Origin: an uncultured Collinsella sp.
GTDB lineage: Bacteria > Actinomycetota > Coriobacteriia > Coriobacteriales > Coriobacteriaceae
DNA: 18,983 nucleotides
Assembly: GCA_900540855.1 (NCBI GenBank)
Contig: UQHK01000028.1
Span: 1 to 18,983 of the forward strand
Reading direction: 5' to 3'
Shown here: positions 1-7,010 of the stretch, piece after piece
Position numbering within the stretch: the stretch's first letter is position 1
Layout: each line of letters begins with the position of its first letter
Position numbers and translations under genes: made by a program
The notes under the pieces: generated by a model
Told to the model about the DNA's origin: nothing
Databases searched by the model: none
The model's input: only the letters and a program-made list of their open reading frames with translations

Positions 1-61
1 GGTGCCCTACCGGGAGTAGCCTCGACGGTTGACAAAACTATAGGAACACCCAACGACTTAG

Positions 62-490
62 TTAGGCGATGTGGAGGGGGTTGGCGGCGTCGACGGCGTC
101 GGGGGCATCGGATAGGCCGTCGGGGACAGCGTCTGTCGGGTCCTCGTCGGGGGTCTCGATCTGCTTGATCATGACCTCCTGGCCCTGCAGCAGATAGGTC
201 TCGCCGCTACCGCAATGGGGGCAGGTCTTGCCGTGCTCGACCGTCGCGTAGTCGCAGCCGCACGCCTCGCAATGCGTCACGGCCTCGACAGGCTCCACAA
301 TAAGCTCCGCGCCCTGCGTGATAGGCTTTTTATCTGCCGCCCAGCGCCAAGCATCAAGCAGCAGATCGGGAACGACGCCCGAGACCTCGCCCAGGAGCAG
401 CGTCACGCTCGAAACGCGACTCACGCCATTGGCGCGCGCCACATTCTCGACATCACGAATGATGTGGTAAACAATCCCGAGCTCGTGCAC
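62..490 (-). CDS. hypA: Hydrogenase nickel metallochaperone HypA
   Basis: HypA delivers nickel to [NiFe]-hydrogenase (or urease) maturation, working with the GTPase HypB in the cytoplasm. Visible here: the N-terminal Met-His-Glu that supplies the nickel-binding His2, and the structural zinc site C74-x2-C77 ... C90-x2-C93 (CEAC and CPHC). The start is GTG, supported by a GGAAGG ribosome site 8 nt upstream and by the invariant MHE start. The protein is 142 aa against about 113-118 for most family members; the surplus is an acidic Asp/Pro/Ala-rich tail from about residue 113. It lies 34 nt downstream of the large oxidoreductase on the same strand and is probably cotranscribed. No other hyp or hydrogenase gene lies in the window, and the 61 bases beyond its stop show no gene. 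Family assignment is secure; which enzyme it serves is unknown. Confidence 0.93.
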   Translation of the reverse strand: MHELGIVYHIIRDVENVARANGVSRVSSVTLLLGEVSGVVPDLLLDAWRWAADKKPITQGAELIVEPVEAVTHCEACGCDYATVEHGKTCPHCGSGETYLLQGQEVMIKQIETPDEDPTDAVPDGLSDAPDAVDAANPLHIA

Positions 491-524
491 TTTATGTTCC
501 TTCCGCCGTTCCCGTTATGGCCAC

Positions 525-3302
525 TTACTTGCGACCGAATTTAATCTTGATCGCACGCTTCAAAGCGTACTTGCCCAGGCTTGGGAGCTTTTGCTCGTAT
601 TTGACCATCGTGGAGCACTCGGGGCGGTCGCGATCCAGATGGATGGCGTCAAACGCGCACTTGGTGGTGCACAGGCCGCAGCCGATGCACTTGTTGGGGT
701 CGACGATCGAGGCACCGCAGCCCAGGCAGCGAGCGGTCTCGGCGCGCACCTGCTCCTCGGTAAAGGTCTCGACATACTCGCTAAAGGGCGCAGCCTTCTC
801 GCGCTCGCGGTCGACACGTGCCACCTCGCGGCTCGCGTTGTCATAGCTCTCAATCACAACATCGTCGCGGTCAAGCGCGGTGTAGCGGCGCTGGTTGCGG
901 CCGATGGTGAGCGTGGAGCCCGGCTGCACAAAGCGATGGATGGACACCGCGGCCTCGTGACCGGCGGCGATGGCGTCGATAGCAAAGCTGGGACCGGTGT
1001 AGACGTCGCCGCCCACAAAGATGTCGGGCTCGGCGGTCTGGTACGTCTGCGGATCGGCAAGGGCACCCTGGCCGCGGCCGAGCTCCACCTTGGAGCCAGC
1101 CAGCAGGTCGCCCCACACAATGGACTGGCCAATCGACATGACGACACGGTCGGCATCGACACGGCGCAGATCGTTCTCGTCGTACTCGGGCGCAAAACGG
1201 CCCTCGTCGTCAAAGACGCGCGTGCAGCGCTTGAAGGTGATGCCGCACACACGACCCGCATCGTCCAGGTGAATCTCCTTGGGGCCCCAGCCGCAGCTGA
1301 TGTGAGCGCCGTCCTCAACGGCCTCGCGACGCTCCTCCTCGCTGGCGGGCATCTGGGCCTCGCTCTCCAGGCAGAACATCTCAACGTGCTCGGAACCCAG
1401 ACGGCAGGCGTTGCGGGCAACGTCGATGGCCACGTTGCCGCCGCCCACCACAATGGTGCGGCCGAACAGGGTATCGATCTTGCCGCTGTTAACCTCGCGA
1501 AGGAAGTCGACGGCCACGGTCACACCCTCGGCGTCCTCGCCCGGAATGCCGGCAAGGCGGCCGCCCTGGCAGCCGATGGCAACATAAAAGGCCTTAAAGC
1601 CCTGCTCGCGCAGCTCGTCGAGCGTCACATCGCGACCGACTTCCACGCCATAGCGGAACTCGGCACCCATCAGGCGAATGATCTCGACCTCGGCCTCGAT
1701 AACGTCCTTCTGCAGCTTAAAGCTAGGAATGCCATAGGTGAGCATGCCGCCCGGGCGCTCGTTTTTCTCGAACACAACGGGCTTGTAGCCCCTCTCGGCC
1801 AGGTAGAAAGCGCAGGACAGGCCGGCCGGACCGGCGCCGATGATGGCAATCTTCTGGTCGAAGCCGCCGGCACGCGTCGGCGTCACCACAGGCGGGACAT
1901 AGCGGGTCGCTGCGTCCAGATCGCGCTGGGCGATAAACTTCTTGACTTCGTCGATAGCCACGGCGGCGTCCACACGACCGCGGGTGCAGGCATCCTCACA
2001 GCGGCGATTGCACACACGGCCGCAGATAGCGGGCAGCGGGTTCTCGCGTTTAATGAGCGCCAGCGCCTCGTCATAGCGACCCTGAGCCGCGAGCTTCAAA
2101 TAGCCCTGAACGGCAACGTGCGCGGGGCAGGCCGTCTTGCAGGGAGCGGTGCCGGACTCATGCGTCTCGATGCGGTTGTCGTTGCGGTAGTTGGGCGACC
2201 ACTTGGTGTGGTCCCACTTGGTGGCATCGGGCAGCTCCTGGCGCGAATACTCGGGCACCTGTCCGCCCGCCTTTTTGCTGCAGAGCTTTTGGCCCAGCTT
2301 GGCGGCGCCGGCCGGACACACCTCAACGCAGCGGCCGCAGGCCACGCACTTGTCCTTCTCGACCTTGGCGACATAGGCCGAGCGCGACAGGTTGGGCGTG
2401 TTGAACAGCTGCGAGGTGCGCAGGGCGTAGCACACGTTGACGTTGCAGTTACAGATGGCGAAGATCTTGTTCTCGCCGTCGATGTTGGTGATCTGATGCA
2501 CAAAGCCGTTGTCCTCGGCCTGGCGCAAGATGTCGTAGACCTCCTCGCGCGTCACATAGTGGCCGCGGTCGGTCTCGACCACATAGTCGGCCATATCGCC
2601 CACGGCAATGCACCAGTCGGCGGGGTCGTCGGCGCAGCCTTCGCCCATCACGCGGCGGCTCGCACGGCAGCTGCAGGTACTGGCGGCATATTTGCCATCG
2701 TATTTGTCGAGCCAATGCTCGATATGCTCGATCGGCACCGAGGTGCTCGCGGCATCGATGGCCTTCTCGACCGGAATGACATGCATGCCGATGCCGGCAC
2801 CGCCGGGCGGCACCATCGGCGTGGCCTTGGACAGCGGCCCCTTGGACGCCTGCTCAAAGAACTTGGCATAGACCGGATGCTCCTCGAGCTGGCTCACGCG
2901 CATGTTGAGGAACTCGGCGGAACCCGGCACCAGCATGGGCAGCACCCACTGCTTGGCGCGCTCGGGGTTTTCCCAGTTGTACTCGAGCAGACCCGTGTAG
3001 CTCATGTCGTCGAGCATTTTTTCGATATCGGCCTCGGGCATGCCGGTGAGCTTGACCATCTCGGGCAGCGTATAGGGACGGCGCATCTTCATCTTGCAGA
3101 GCACTTCGGCCTGCTCGTCGGTTGCGGCCTCGGCAAACGACCAGTACTCGTAGCCCAGCAGCTCGTCGCGATGCAGCAGGCGGTTGGTGCAATGCTCGCA
3201 CAGCTTGACAATGGCCTCGCGCGGATGCTCCGGCAGCGGCGGCACGAACTCCGCGCCGATATCGGGCTCGGTGTAGCTAATTCCCGGTCCGTTGAGAATC
3301 AT
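525..3302 (-). CDS. Multidomain FAD/NAD(P)H Fe-S oxidoreductase (GltD-like core)
   Basis: A 925-aa cytoplasmic electron-transfer flavoprotein. The N-terminal ~300 residues have a winged-helix-like segment (about 75-115) and Cys-rich patches (CSC near 210; CNCNVNVC at 284-291). A ferredoxin-type 4Fe-4S motif follows at C319/C322/C325/C329. Next is the GltD-type N-terminal Fe-S domain (C388, C392, C427, C431, C435, C439), then the FAD-binding GAGPAG at 489-494 and the NAD(P)H-binding GGGNVAID at 620-627. The C-terminus carries CLGCG (859-863) and another 4Fe-4S motif, C872/C875/C878/C882. The family (glutamate synthase small subunit, NfnB, dihydropyrimidine dehydrogenase N-half) moves electrons between NAD(P)H and Fe-S partners; the substrate here is unknown. 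No GltB-like large subunit is present, so glutamate synthase is unlikely. The frame is open to 3635, but I chose ATG 3302 because GAAGGG sits 8 nt upstream and the longer part overlaps the divergent regulator and its operators. It is divergent from tetR and upstream of hypA. Confidence 0.85.
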   Translation of the reverse strand: MILNGPGISYTEPDIGAEFVPPLPEHPREAIVKLCEHCTNRLLHRDELLGYEYWSFAEAATDEQAEVLCKMKMRRPYTLPEMVKLTGMPEADIEKMLDDMSYTGLLEYNWENPERAKQWVLPMLVPGSAEFLNMRVSQLEEHPVYAKFFEQASKGPLSKATPMVPPGGAGIGMHVIPVEKAIDAASTSVPIEHIEHWLDKYDGKYAASTCSCRASRRVMGEGCADDPADWCIAVGDMADYVVETDRGHYVTREEVYDILRQAEDNGFVHQITNIDGENKIFAICNCNVNVCYALRTSQLFNTPNLSRSAYVAKVEKDKCVACGRCVEVCPAGAAKLGQKLCSKKAGGQVPEYSRQELPDATKWDHTKWSPNYRNDNRIETHESGTAPCKTACPAHVAVQGYLKLAAQGRYDEALALIKRENPLPAICGRVCNRRCEDACTRGRVDAAVAIDEVKKFIAQRDLDAATRYVPPVVTPTRAGGFDQKIAIIGAGPAGLSCAFYLAERGYKPVVFEKNERPGGMLTYGIPSFKLQKDVIEAEVEIIRLMGAEFRYGVEVGRDVTLDELREQGFKAFYVAIGCQGGRLAGIPGEDAEGVTVAVDFLREVNSGKIDTLFGRTIVVGGGNVAIDVARNACRLGSEHVEMFCLESEAQMPASEEERREAVEDGAHISCGWGPKEIHLDDAGRVCGITFKRCTRVFDDEGRFAPEYDENDLRRVDADRVVMSIGQSIVWGDLLAGSKVELGRGQGALADPQTYQTAEPDIFVGGDVYTGPSFAIDAIAAGHEAAVSIHRFVQPGSTLTIGRNQRRYTALDRDDVVIESYDNASREVARVDREREKAAPFSEYVETFTEEQVRAETARCLGCGASIVDPNKCIGCGLCTTKCAFDAIHLDRDRPECSTMVKYEQKLPSLGKYALKRAIKIKFGRK

Positions 3303-3377
3303 GGTTGTCCCTTCTCTTGCCACAGCCCGGCGAGACCGCGGCACCCCTCTTTTTTGCAGGCCGGGCATGCCCCCATG

Positions 3378-3460
3378 CCGTTCACCCGCCATTAGTTGAC
3401 ATTGTGTCAAAAACAGTATTGACGAACCGTCAACAATATTCAAGACTGTTAGGTGAACGG
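3378..3460. promoter_or_regulatory. Nested palindromic operator in divergent promoter region
   Basis: Two perfect 6-3-6 inverted repeats lie in tandem: TTGACA-TTG-TGTCAA at 3396-3410 and TTGACG-AAC-CGTCAA at 3419-3433, centres 23 bp apart. They are flanked by CCGTTCACC (3378-3386) and its exact reverse complement GGTGAACGG (3452-3460). An imperfect repeat, GACTGTT-N5-AACGGTC (3444-3462), overlaps the last. The region lies between the oxidoreductase start (3302) and the TetR start (3492). Dyads of this size, about two helical turns apart, are typical TetR-family operators. The TTGACA/TTGACG half-sites also resemble -35 hexamers, but I could not find a convincing -10 on either strand. Operator role is inferred; the symmetry is seen directly. 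Confidence 0.65.
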
Positions 3461-3491
3461 TCGGGCTCAAACGGACGAAAGGCGGCAAAAC

Positions 3492-4154
3492 ATGGGCAAC
3501 AACACAGCAGATACCTCTGTGGCCGACGCCGTCCCCGCGCCCGATAGCGCGGCCAAGCGTCTGACGGGCGACGAACGCCGTCGCGAGATCCTCGATGCCG
3601 TGCGCACCGTAAGCTCCGAGCTGGGCGTTTCCCACCTATCGGTATCGGCCGTGACCAAACGCGCCGGCTGCACGCGCTCGCTGTTCTACCACTACTTTGC
3701 CGATATGGACGCCGCCGTCACCGCCGTCATGGACGAGGCAATCGACGGTTTTATCTCCGAGCTCGAGCAGTGGAATGCCAGCCGCACGATCGGCGACATC
3801 GAGGGCGCGCTCGACACCGTCGCCCCGCTCTTTAAGCGCCTGGTCGCCAGCGGCCACGAGCTGCCGAGCACGCTCACCTCGAGCAGCGGCGCGCTCTACG
3901 GCGGCTTTTTGCACAACGTGGTCCAGCGTGTGGCGCAGTATATCTGCGACACCACCGTGGTGGATTTTGTCGCCCATCATGAGCTACGCATCGACCATGT
4001 CTACGAGACGTTCTACACCCTCATCATGGGTCTTTTGATGTATATCCGCACGCACCCCGATGTGCCCGACGAGACGGTCAAGGAAATCATCGCCTCGACA
4101 CTCCACATCGAGGGCTATACCGCCAAGTATCCCGAGCGCAAACCCAGGAACTGA
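3492..4154 (+). CDS. TetR/AcrR-family transcriptional regulator
   Basis: A 220-aa predicted DNA-binding repressor. An N-terminal tetR helix-turn-helix lies at about residues 30-75; its recognition segment runs through VTKRAGCTRS to FYHYFADMD, the family signature. It is followed by a helical ligand/dimer domain. A disordered Ala/Asp-rich tail of about 25 residues precedes the DNA-binding domain. The open frame begins at GTG 3453, but that codon lies inside the operator and has no ribosome site. ATG 3492 has AAAGGCGG about 6 nt upstream and is preferred. The DUF5692-like gene follows 63 nt downstream on the same strand; the oxidoreductase is divergent. From this layout I infer that it represses itself, the membrane gene and the oxidoreductase through the palindromes at 3396-3433. 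The inducer cannot be read from sequence. Confidence 0.88.
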   Translation: MGNNTADTSVADAVPAPDSAAKRLTGDERRREILDAVRTVSSELGVSHLSVSAVTKRAGCTRSLFYHYFADMDAAVTAVMDEAIDGFISELEQWNASRTIGDIEGALDTVAPLFKRLVASGHELPSTLTSSSGALYGGFLHNVVQRVAQYICDTTVVDFVAHHELRIDHVYETFYTLIMGLLMYIRTHPDVPDETVKEIIASTLHIEGYTAKYPERKPRN

Positions 4155-4217
4155 CGACATTTGGCCAAACTGCCCGCGATCGGAAGAGGGGCCGCGGGCG
4201 TGTGAAAGGAGAGCAGC

Positions 4218-5225
4218 ATGCTGTTCGATGTTTGGGGTAGCGATACCCTTATCCACTGGGCCGGCTGGGCCATGGTCTTTATTGGCCTGATTGTGCTCAA
4301 CGAGGTCGGCCGCCGCACCAAGCTGGGCGCGGCCATCATCTTTGGCGTGGCTCCGCTGGCCATGACCATCTACTGCGTCGCCATCGCCATCGGCGTCTCA
4401 CAAGGCGCCGAGTGGGCGCTCGCCAACCCCACCCATGTGTACCAGAACAGCTGGTTCCACTACGCCAAGGTATACGCGGCGCTGGCCGGTTGCTGGGGCT
4501 TCATCGCCATTAAGTATCAGTGGGGCAAAATCGGCAAAGCGCATTGGTTCCGCGCATGGCCGTTTGTGATCGTCGCCATCAACATCATGATCGCCGTCGT
4601 GTCCGACTTCGAGAGTGCCTATCACTTCTTTGTCCTAGGCCAGTCCACCTGGGTCACCTCCGAAGGTGCTACGCAGCTGGCCGGCTGGAACAACGTGTTC
4701 AACGGCATCGCCGGTATCATCAACATCTTCTGCATGACCGGTTGGTGGAGCGTCTACGCCTCCGAGGACAAGACCGACATGCTGTGGCCCGACATGACCT
4801 GGGTCTACATCATCGCCTACGACATCTGGAACTTCTGCTACACCTACAACTGCCTGCCCACCCACTCCTGGTTCTGCGGCTTTGCGCTGCTGCTGGCGCC
4901 CACCGTCGCCGCCTTTATCTGGAACAAGGGCGGCTGGATCCAGAACCGCGCCTTTACGCTGGCCATTTGGTGCATGTTTGCCCAGGTGTTCCCGTACTTC
5001 CAGGAGGAGTCCATCTTTGTGACCCACTCCACGCTCGACCCCGGCGCCGCTACCGCGGTCTCGATCGCCGCACTGGTCGCCAACGTCGCCGCGATCATCT
5101 ACATCGCCTACCGCGCCAAGAAGCTCGGCCGCAATCCCTACAAGCAGGATGTCTTTGAGGGCACCAGCGATTGGGAGAAGGCCACCGCTCGCCGTGCCAA
5201 GGTTGATTACGCGCACGCCGAGTAA
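4218..5225 (+). CDS. DUF5692-like polytopic membrane protein
   Basis: A 335-aa integral membrane protein of unknown function. About nine hydrophobic segments are visible, near residues 11-29, 36-60, 82-99, 113-130, 155-177, 192-210, 215-235, 243-262 and 279-299, with a short charged C-terminal tail in the cytoplasm. It is very rich in Trp, Tyr and Phe, including WWSVY (176-180) and a run of aromatics around 203-220. I recognise the overall pattern as the uncharacterised DUF5692 family of Coriobacteriia; that name is from memory and is not search-supported. The start ATG has AAAGGAGA a few nt upstream. The gene follows the TetR regulator and ends at a strong terminator, so the two probably form one transcript. 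Linkage to a divergent Fe-S flavoprotein suggests a role in transport or redox chemistry of a small molecule, which is only inference. Confidence 0.75.
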   Translation: MLFDVWGSDTLIHWAGWAMVFIGLIVLNEVGRRTKLGAAIIFGVAPLAMTIYCVAIAIGVSQGAEWALANPTHVYQNSWFHYAKVYAALAGCWGFIAIKYQWGKIGKAHWFRAWPFVIVAINIMIAVVSDFESAYHFFVLGQSTWVTSEGATQLAGWNNVFNGIAGIINIFCMTGWWSVYASEDKTDMLWPDMTWVYIIAYDIWNFCYTYNCLPTHSWFCGFALLLAPTVAAFIWNKGGWIQNRAFTLAIWCMFAQVFPYFQEESIFVTHSTLDPGAATAVSIAALVANVAAIIYIAYRAKKLGRNPYKQDVFEGTSDWEKATARRAKVDYAHAE

Positions 5226-5293
5226 CATGTTGGCCGCTGTTGGCACTTGGGCATAGGCCCGCTCACCAGGCCTTTCAATCCAATGTCTCGCAG

Positions 5294-5334
5294 AGCCCCC
5301 GAAAAGCGTTTCGCTCGCTTTCCGGGGGCTTTTT
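5294..5334 (+). terminator. Rho-independent terminator after DUF5692-like gene
   Basis: Left arm AGCCCCCGAAAAGCG (5294-5308), loop TTTCGCT, right arm CGCTTTCCGGGGGCT (5316-5330), with one mismatch in 15 pairs. The right arm runs into five consecutive T (5330-5334). It lies 68 nt past the stop codon of the membrane gene and closes the tetR transcript. Confidence 0.92.
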
Positions 5335-5403
5335 GTCGTTGCGCCTCTATTCATCTATTCAAAAACACGCGCATATATAAAATCGGATTTCAAATCATGC
5401 GGC

Positions 5404-5425
5404 GGCTCTATGGAGCCCCGTTTTT
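5404..5425 (+). terminator. Weak terminator-like hairpin or leader attenuator
   Basis: GGCTC (5404-5408), loop TATG and GAGCC (5413-5417), followed by CCG and TTTTT (5421-5425). The stem is only five pairs and lies 39 nt before the start of the next plus-strand gene. It may be a second weak terminator, an attenuator in that gene's leader, or chance. The AT-rich stretch just upstream (about 5360-5390, with TATAAA at 5376-5381) may hold a promoter, but no -35 is convincing. Confidence 0.3.
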
Positions 5426-5463
5426 GGGTACATTGTTGTCCCGATATTGAGCTTGGGGGATAT

Positions 5464-6966
5464 ATGAAAGATGAGACGATGGGCCAAGAGGATGCGGTCC
5501 AAGATGCAGAAGCGTGTGCCGAGGCCCTGGAGAGTCTAGACCAGATCGCGCTGGCCGAGATTACGTTTGACGATTCGAGCGTTAATGTGCAGGATGAGCC
5601 GGAAATCGAGGCGCAGCTCGATGATCAGGATGCAAAAGACGATGGCGCCGCGCCCACCGAAGACGAGGCAGGTCACGAAGACACCGAAAGCGAGGCCGGC
5701 AATCAGCCCGAATCCGACACGGGCGAGGAAACCGTCTTGCTCGACAGCTTGCCGGCCGAGGATTCGCTGACCCGCGAGCTTCCTGGCCTGGGTTCCGCAC
5801 CAGCCGTGGACGAGACCATCGCCATGGGCGATATTCCCCTACCGTCCGTTCCCTCGGCACGCGAGGCCGAGGTTCGTCATCGCAAGATGTCGCCCAAGCG
5901 CCGCAATCTGATGGTCGCCGGTATCGTGGCCGCCGCGCTCGTCGCCGGCGGTGCAGGCTATGCTGCCTGGAACGGATATCAGCAAGAGCAGGCTGCCGCT
6001 GTCGCCGCCAATGCCCACACGATGATGTCGGTGCAGATTGGCGTGCATGCCGCGGGCCTCGACTGTTCCACCAGCTCTAAGATTCCCGTACAGGTGAGCG
6101 GTCAGGACGCTGATGGCTCATCCGTGAGCGAAACGCTCTATGTTGACGAGCACGGCCGCGGCATCAAACTGCTGCCCGGCGATTACACGCTCTCCATCGC
6201 TGCCTCTCCCATCGCGGCCGACGGCACCATCTATACCGTCCCGACCACCAAGGCGCAGGTCACGATCAAGAGCGACGGACAGGACCTAAGCAGCCAGGCC
6301 GCCTTTAAGCTCAAGGTGCCTTCGGCCGACACGGTGACTGACGACCAGATCGATGCCGCCGCCAAATATGCCGAGGAGGGAGGCGCGAGCTCCGCCGCCA
6401 CCGCCAAGGTGCTCCAGCAGGCGGCAACCGCGCGGCGCGACGCCGCCGTCAATGCCGTGAGCGCGCAAAAGGCACAGGCGGCCCGTGATGCCGACGCCCG
6501 CCACAAGGCAACCGACCTCTACCAGCTCGATATCCCCGTCGAGTGGTACGGCAAGGTCGAGACTTGGCAAAATGGCAGCACGCTATGCATCTATCTTGCC
6601 GGCGACAGCGATACACCGATTGTGACGCTCGTCGCAGTGCGCGAGGGCGAGAGCTTTACGCCCGATGAGGGCGATACGGTTTTGGGTGCGGCCAACCTAG
6701 GCAACGGTTATACCGTCTACGCCAGCGGTCCCGTCTATCCGTACGTGGTGCCCCAGACCATCAACGGACGGACGCAGAATCCCGTGTCGACCTACCCTAT
6801 GGACTCGGCCATTGAGCTTGTCGAGCTCACGACCGGCAACCGCTACACCTATAGCCAGATCAAGAACGTACTGGTCGGCAAAGACGGCAAGGCCGACGCT
6901 GCGACTAAACTCGAGACCGACTACCTCGCCCAGATTCTCCTGCCGAGCATCAAGGCCCAGGACTAG
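5464..6966 (+). CDS. Single-pass membrane protein with acidic cytoplasmic tail
   Basis: A 500-aa protein I cannot assign to a named family. Residues 1-135 are highly acidic (Asp/Glu-rich, likely disordered). A Lys/Arg-rich stop-transfer-like stretch (about 138-147) precedes one hydrophobic helix at 148-169. The positive-inside rule puts the acidic N-terminus in the cytoplasm and the last ~330 residues outside. The outer part has a beta-rich segment (about 188-285), an Ala-rich helical, probably coiled-coil stretch (about 293-350) and another beta-rich domain (352-490). The open frame begins at 5410, but ATG 5464 has a GGGGGA ribosome site 6 nt upstream and is preferred. Anti-sigma-like or envelope-sensing roles fit the topology but nothing proves them. 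It converges on the ATPase gene, with 44 nt between stops. Confidence 0.8.
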   Translation: MKDETMGQEDAVQDAEACAEALESLDQIALAEITFDDSSVNVQDEPEIEAQLDDQDAKDDGAAPTEDEAGHEDTESEAGNQPESDTGEETVLLDSLPAEDSLTRELPGLGSAPAVDETIAMGDIPLPSVPSAREAEVRHRKMSPKRRNLMVAGIVAAALVAGGAGYAAWNGYQQEQAAAVAANAHTMMSVQIGVHAAGLDCSTSSKIPVQVSGQDADGSSVSETLYVDEHGRGIKLLPGDYTLSIAASPIAADGTIYTVPTTKAQVTIKSDGQDLSSQAAFKLKVPSADTVTDDQIDAAAKYAEEGGASSAATAKVLQQAATARRDAAVNAVSAQKAQAARDADARHKATDLYQLDIPVEWYGKVETWQNGSTLCIYLAGDSDTPIVTLVAVREGESFTPDEGDTVLGAANLGNGYTVYASGPVYPYVVPQTINGRTQNPVSTYPMDSAIELVELTTGNRYTYSQIKNVLVGKDGKADAATKLETDYLAQILLPSIKAQD

Positions 6967-7010
6967 CGGACCATGACACCTGAGTCCTGGCCTCGCAAAT
7001 CCATAGACGA

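Noticed and set aside
1..61. TTGACA at 29-34 as a promoter
   Set aside because: No -10 box at a suitable distance and no gene start within the window on that side.
591..3395. Very long open frame antisense to the flavoprotein (934 codons)
   Set aside because: An artefact of GC-rich codon bias. The product is low-complexity Ala/Gly/His/Leu with no motifs, and the opposite strand has clear Fe-S and nucleotide-binding motifs.
3303..3635. Upstream extension of the flavoprotein frame to 3635
   Set aside because: It would overlap the divergent operator and the TetR coding start. A good ribosome site precedes ATG 3302, and the extension has no family resemblance.
6954..6992. Imperfect inverted repeat GGCCCAGGAC / GTCCTGGCC between the convergent genes
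   Set aside because: It has a bulged base and no T run on either strand, and the left arm overlaps the stop codon region. Possibly a bidirectional stop, but too weak to list as a terminator.
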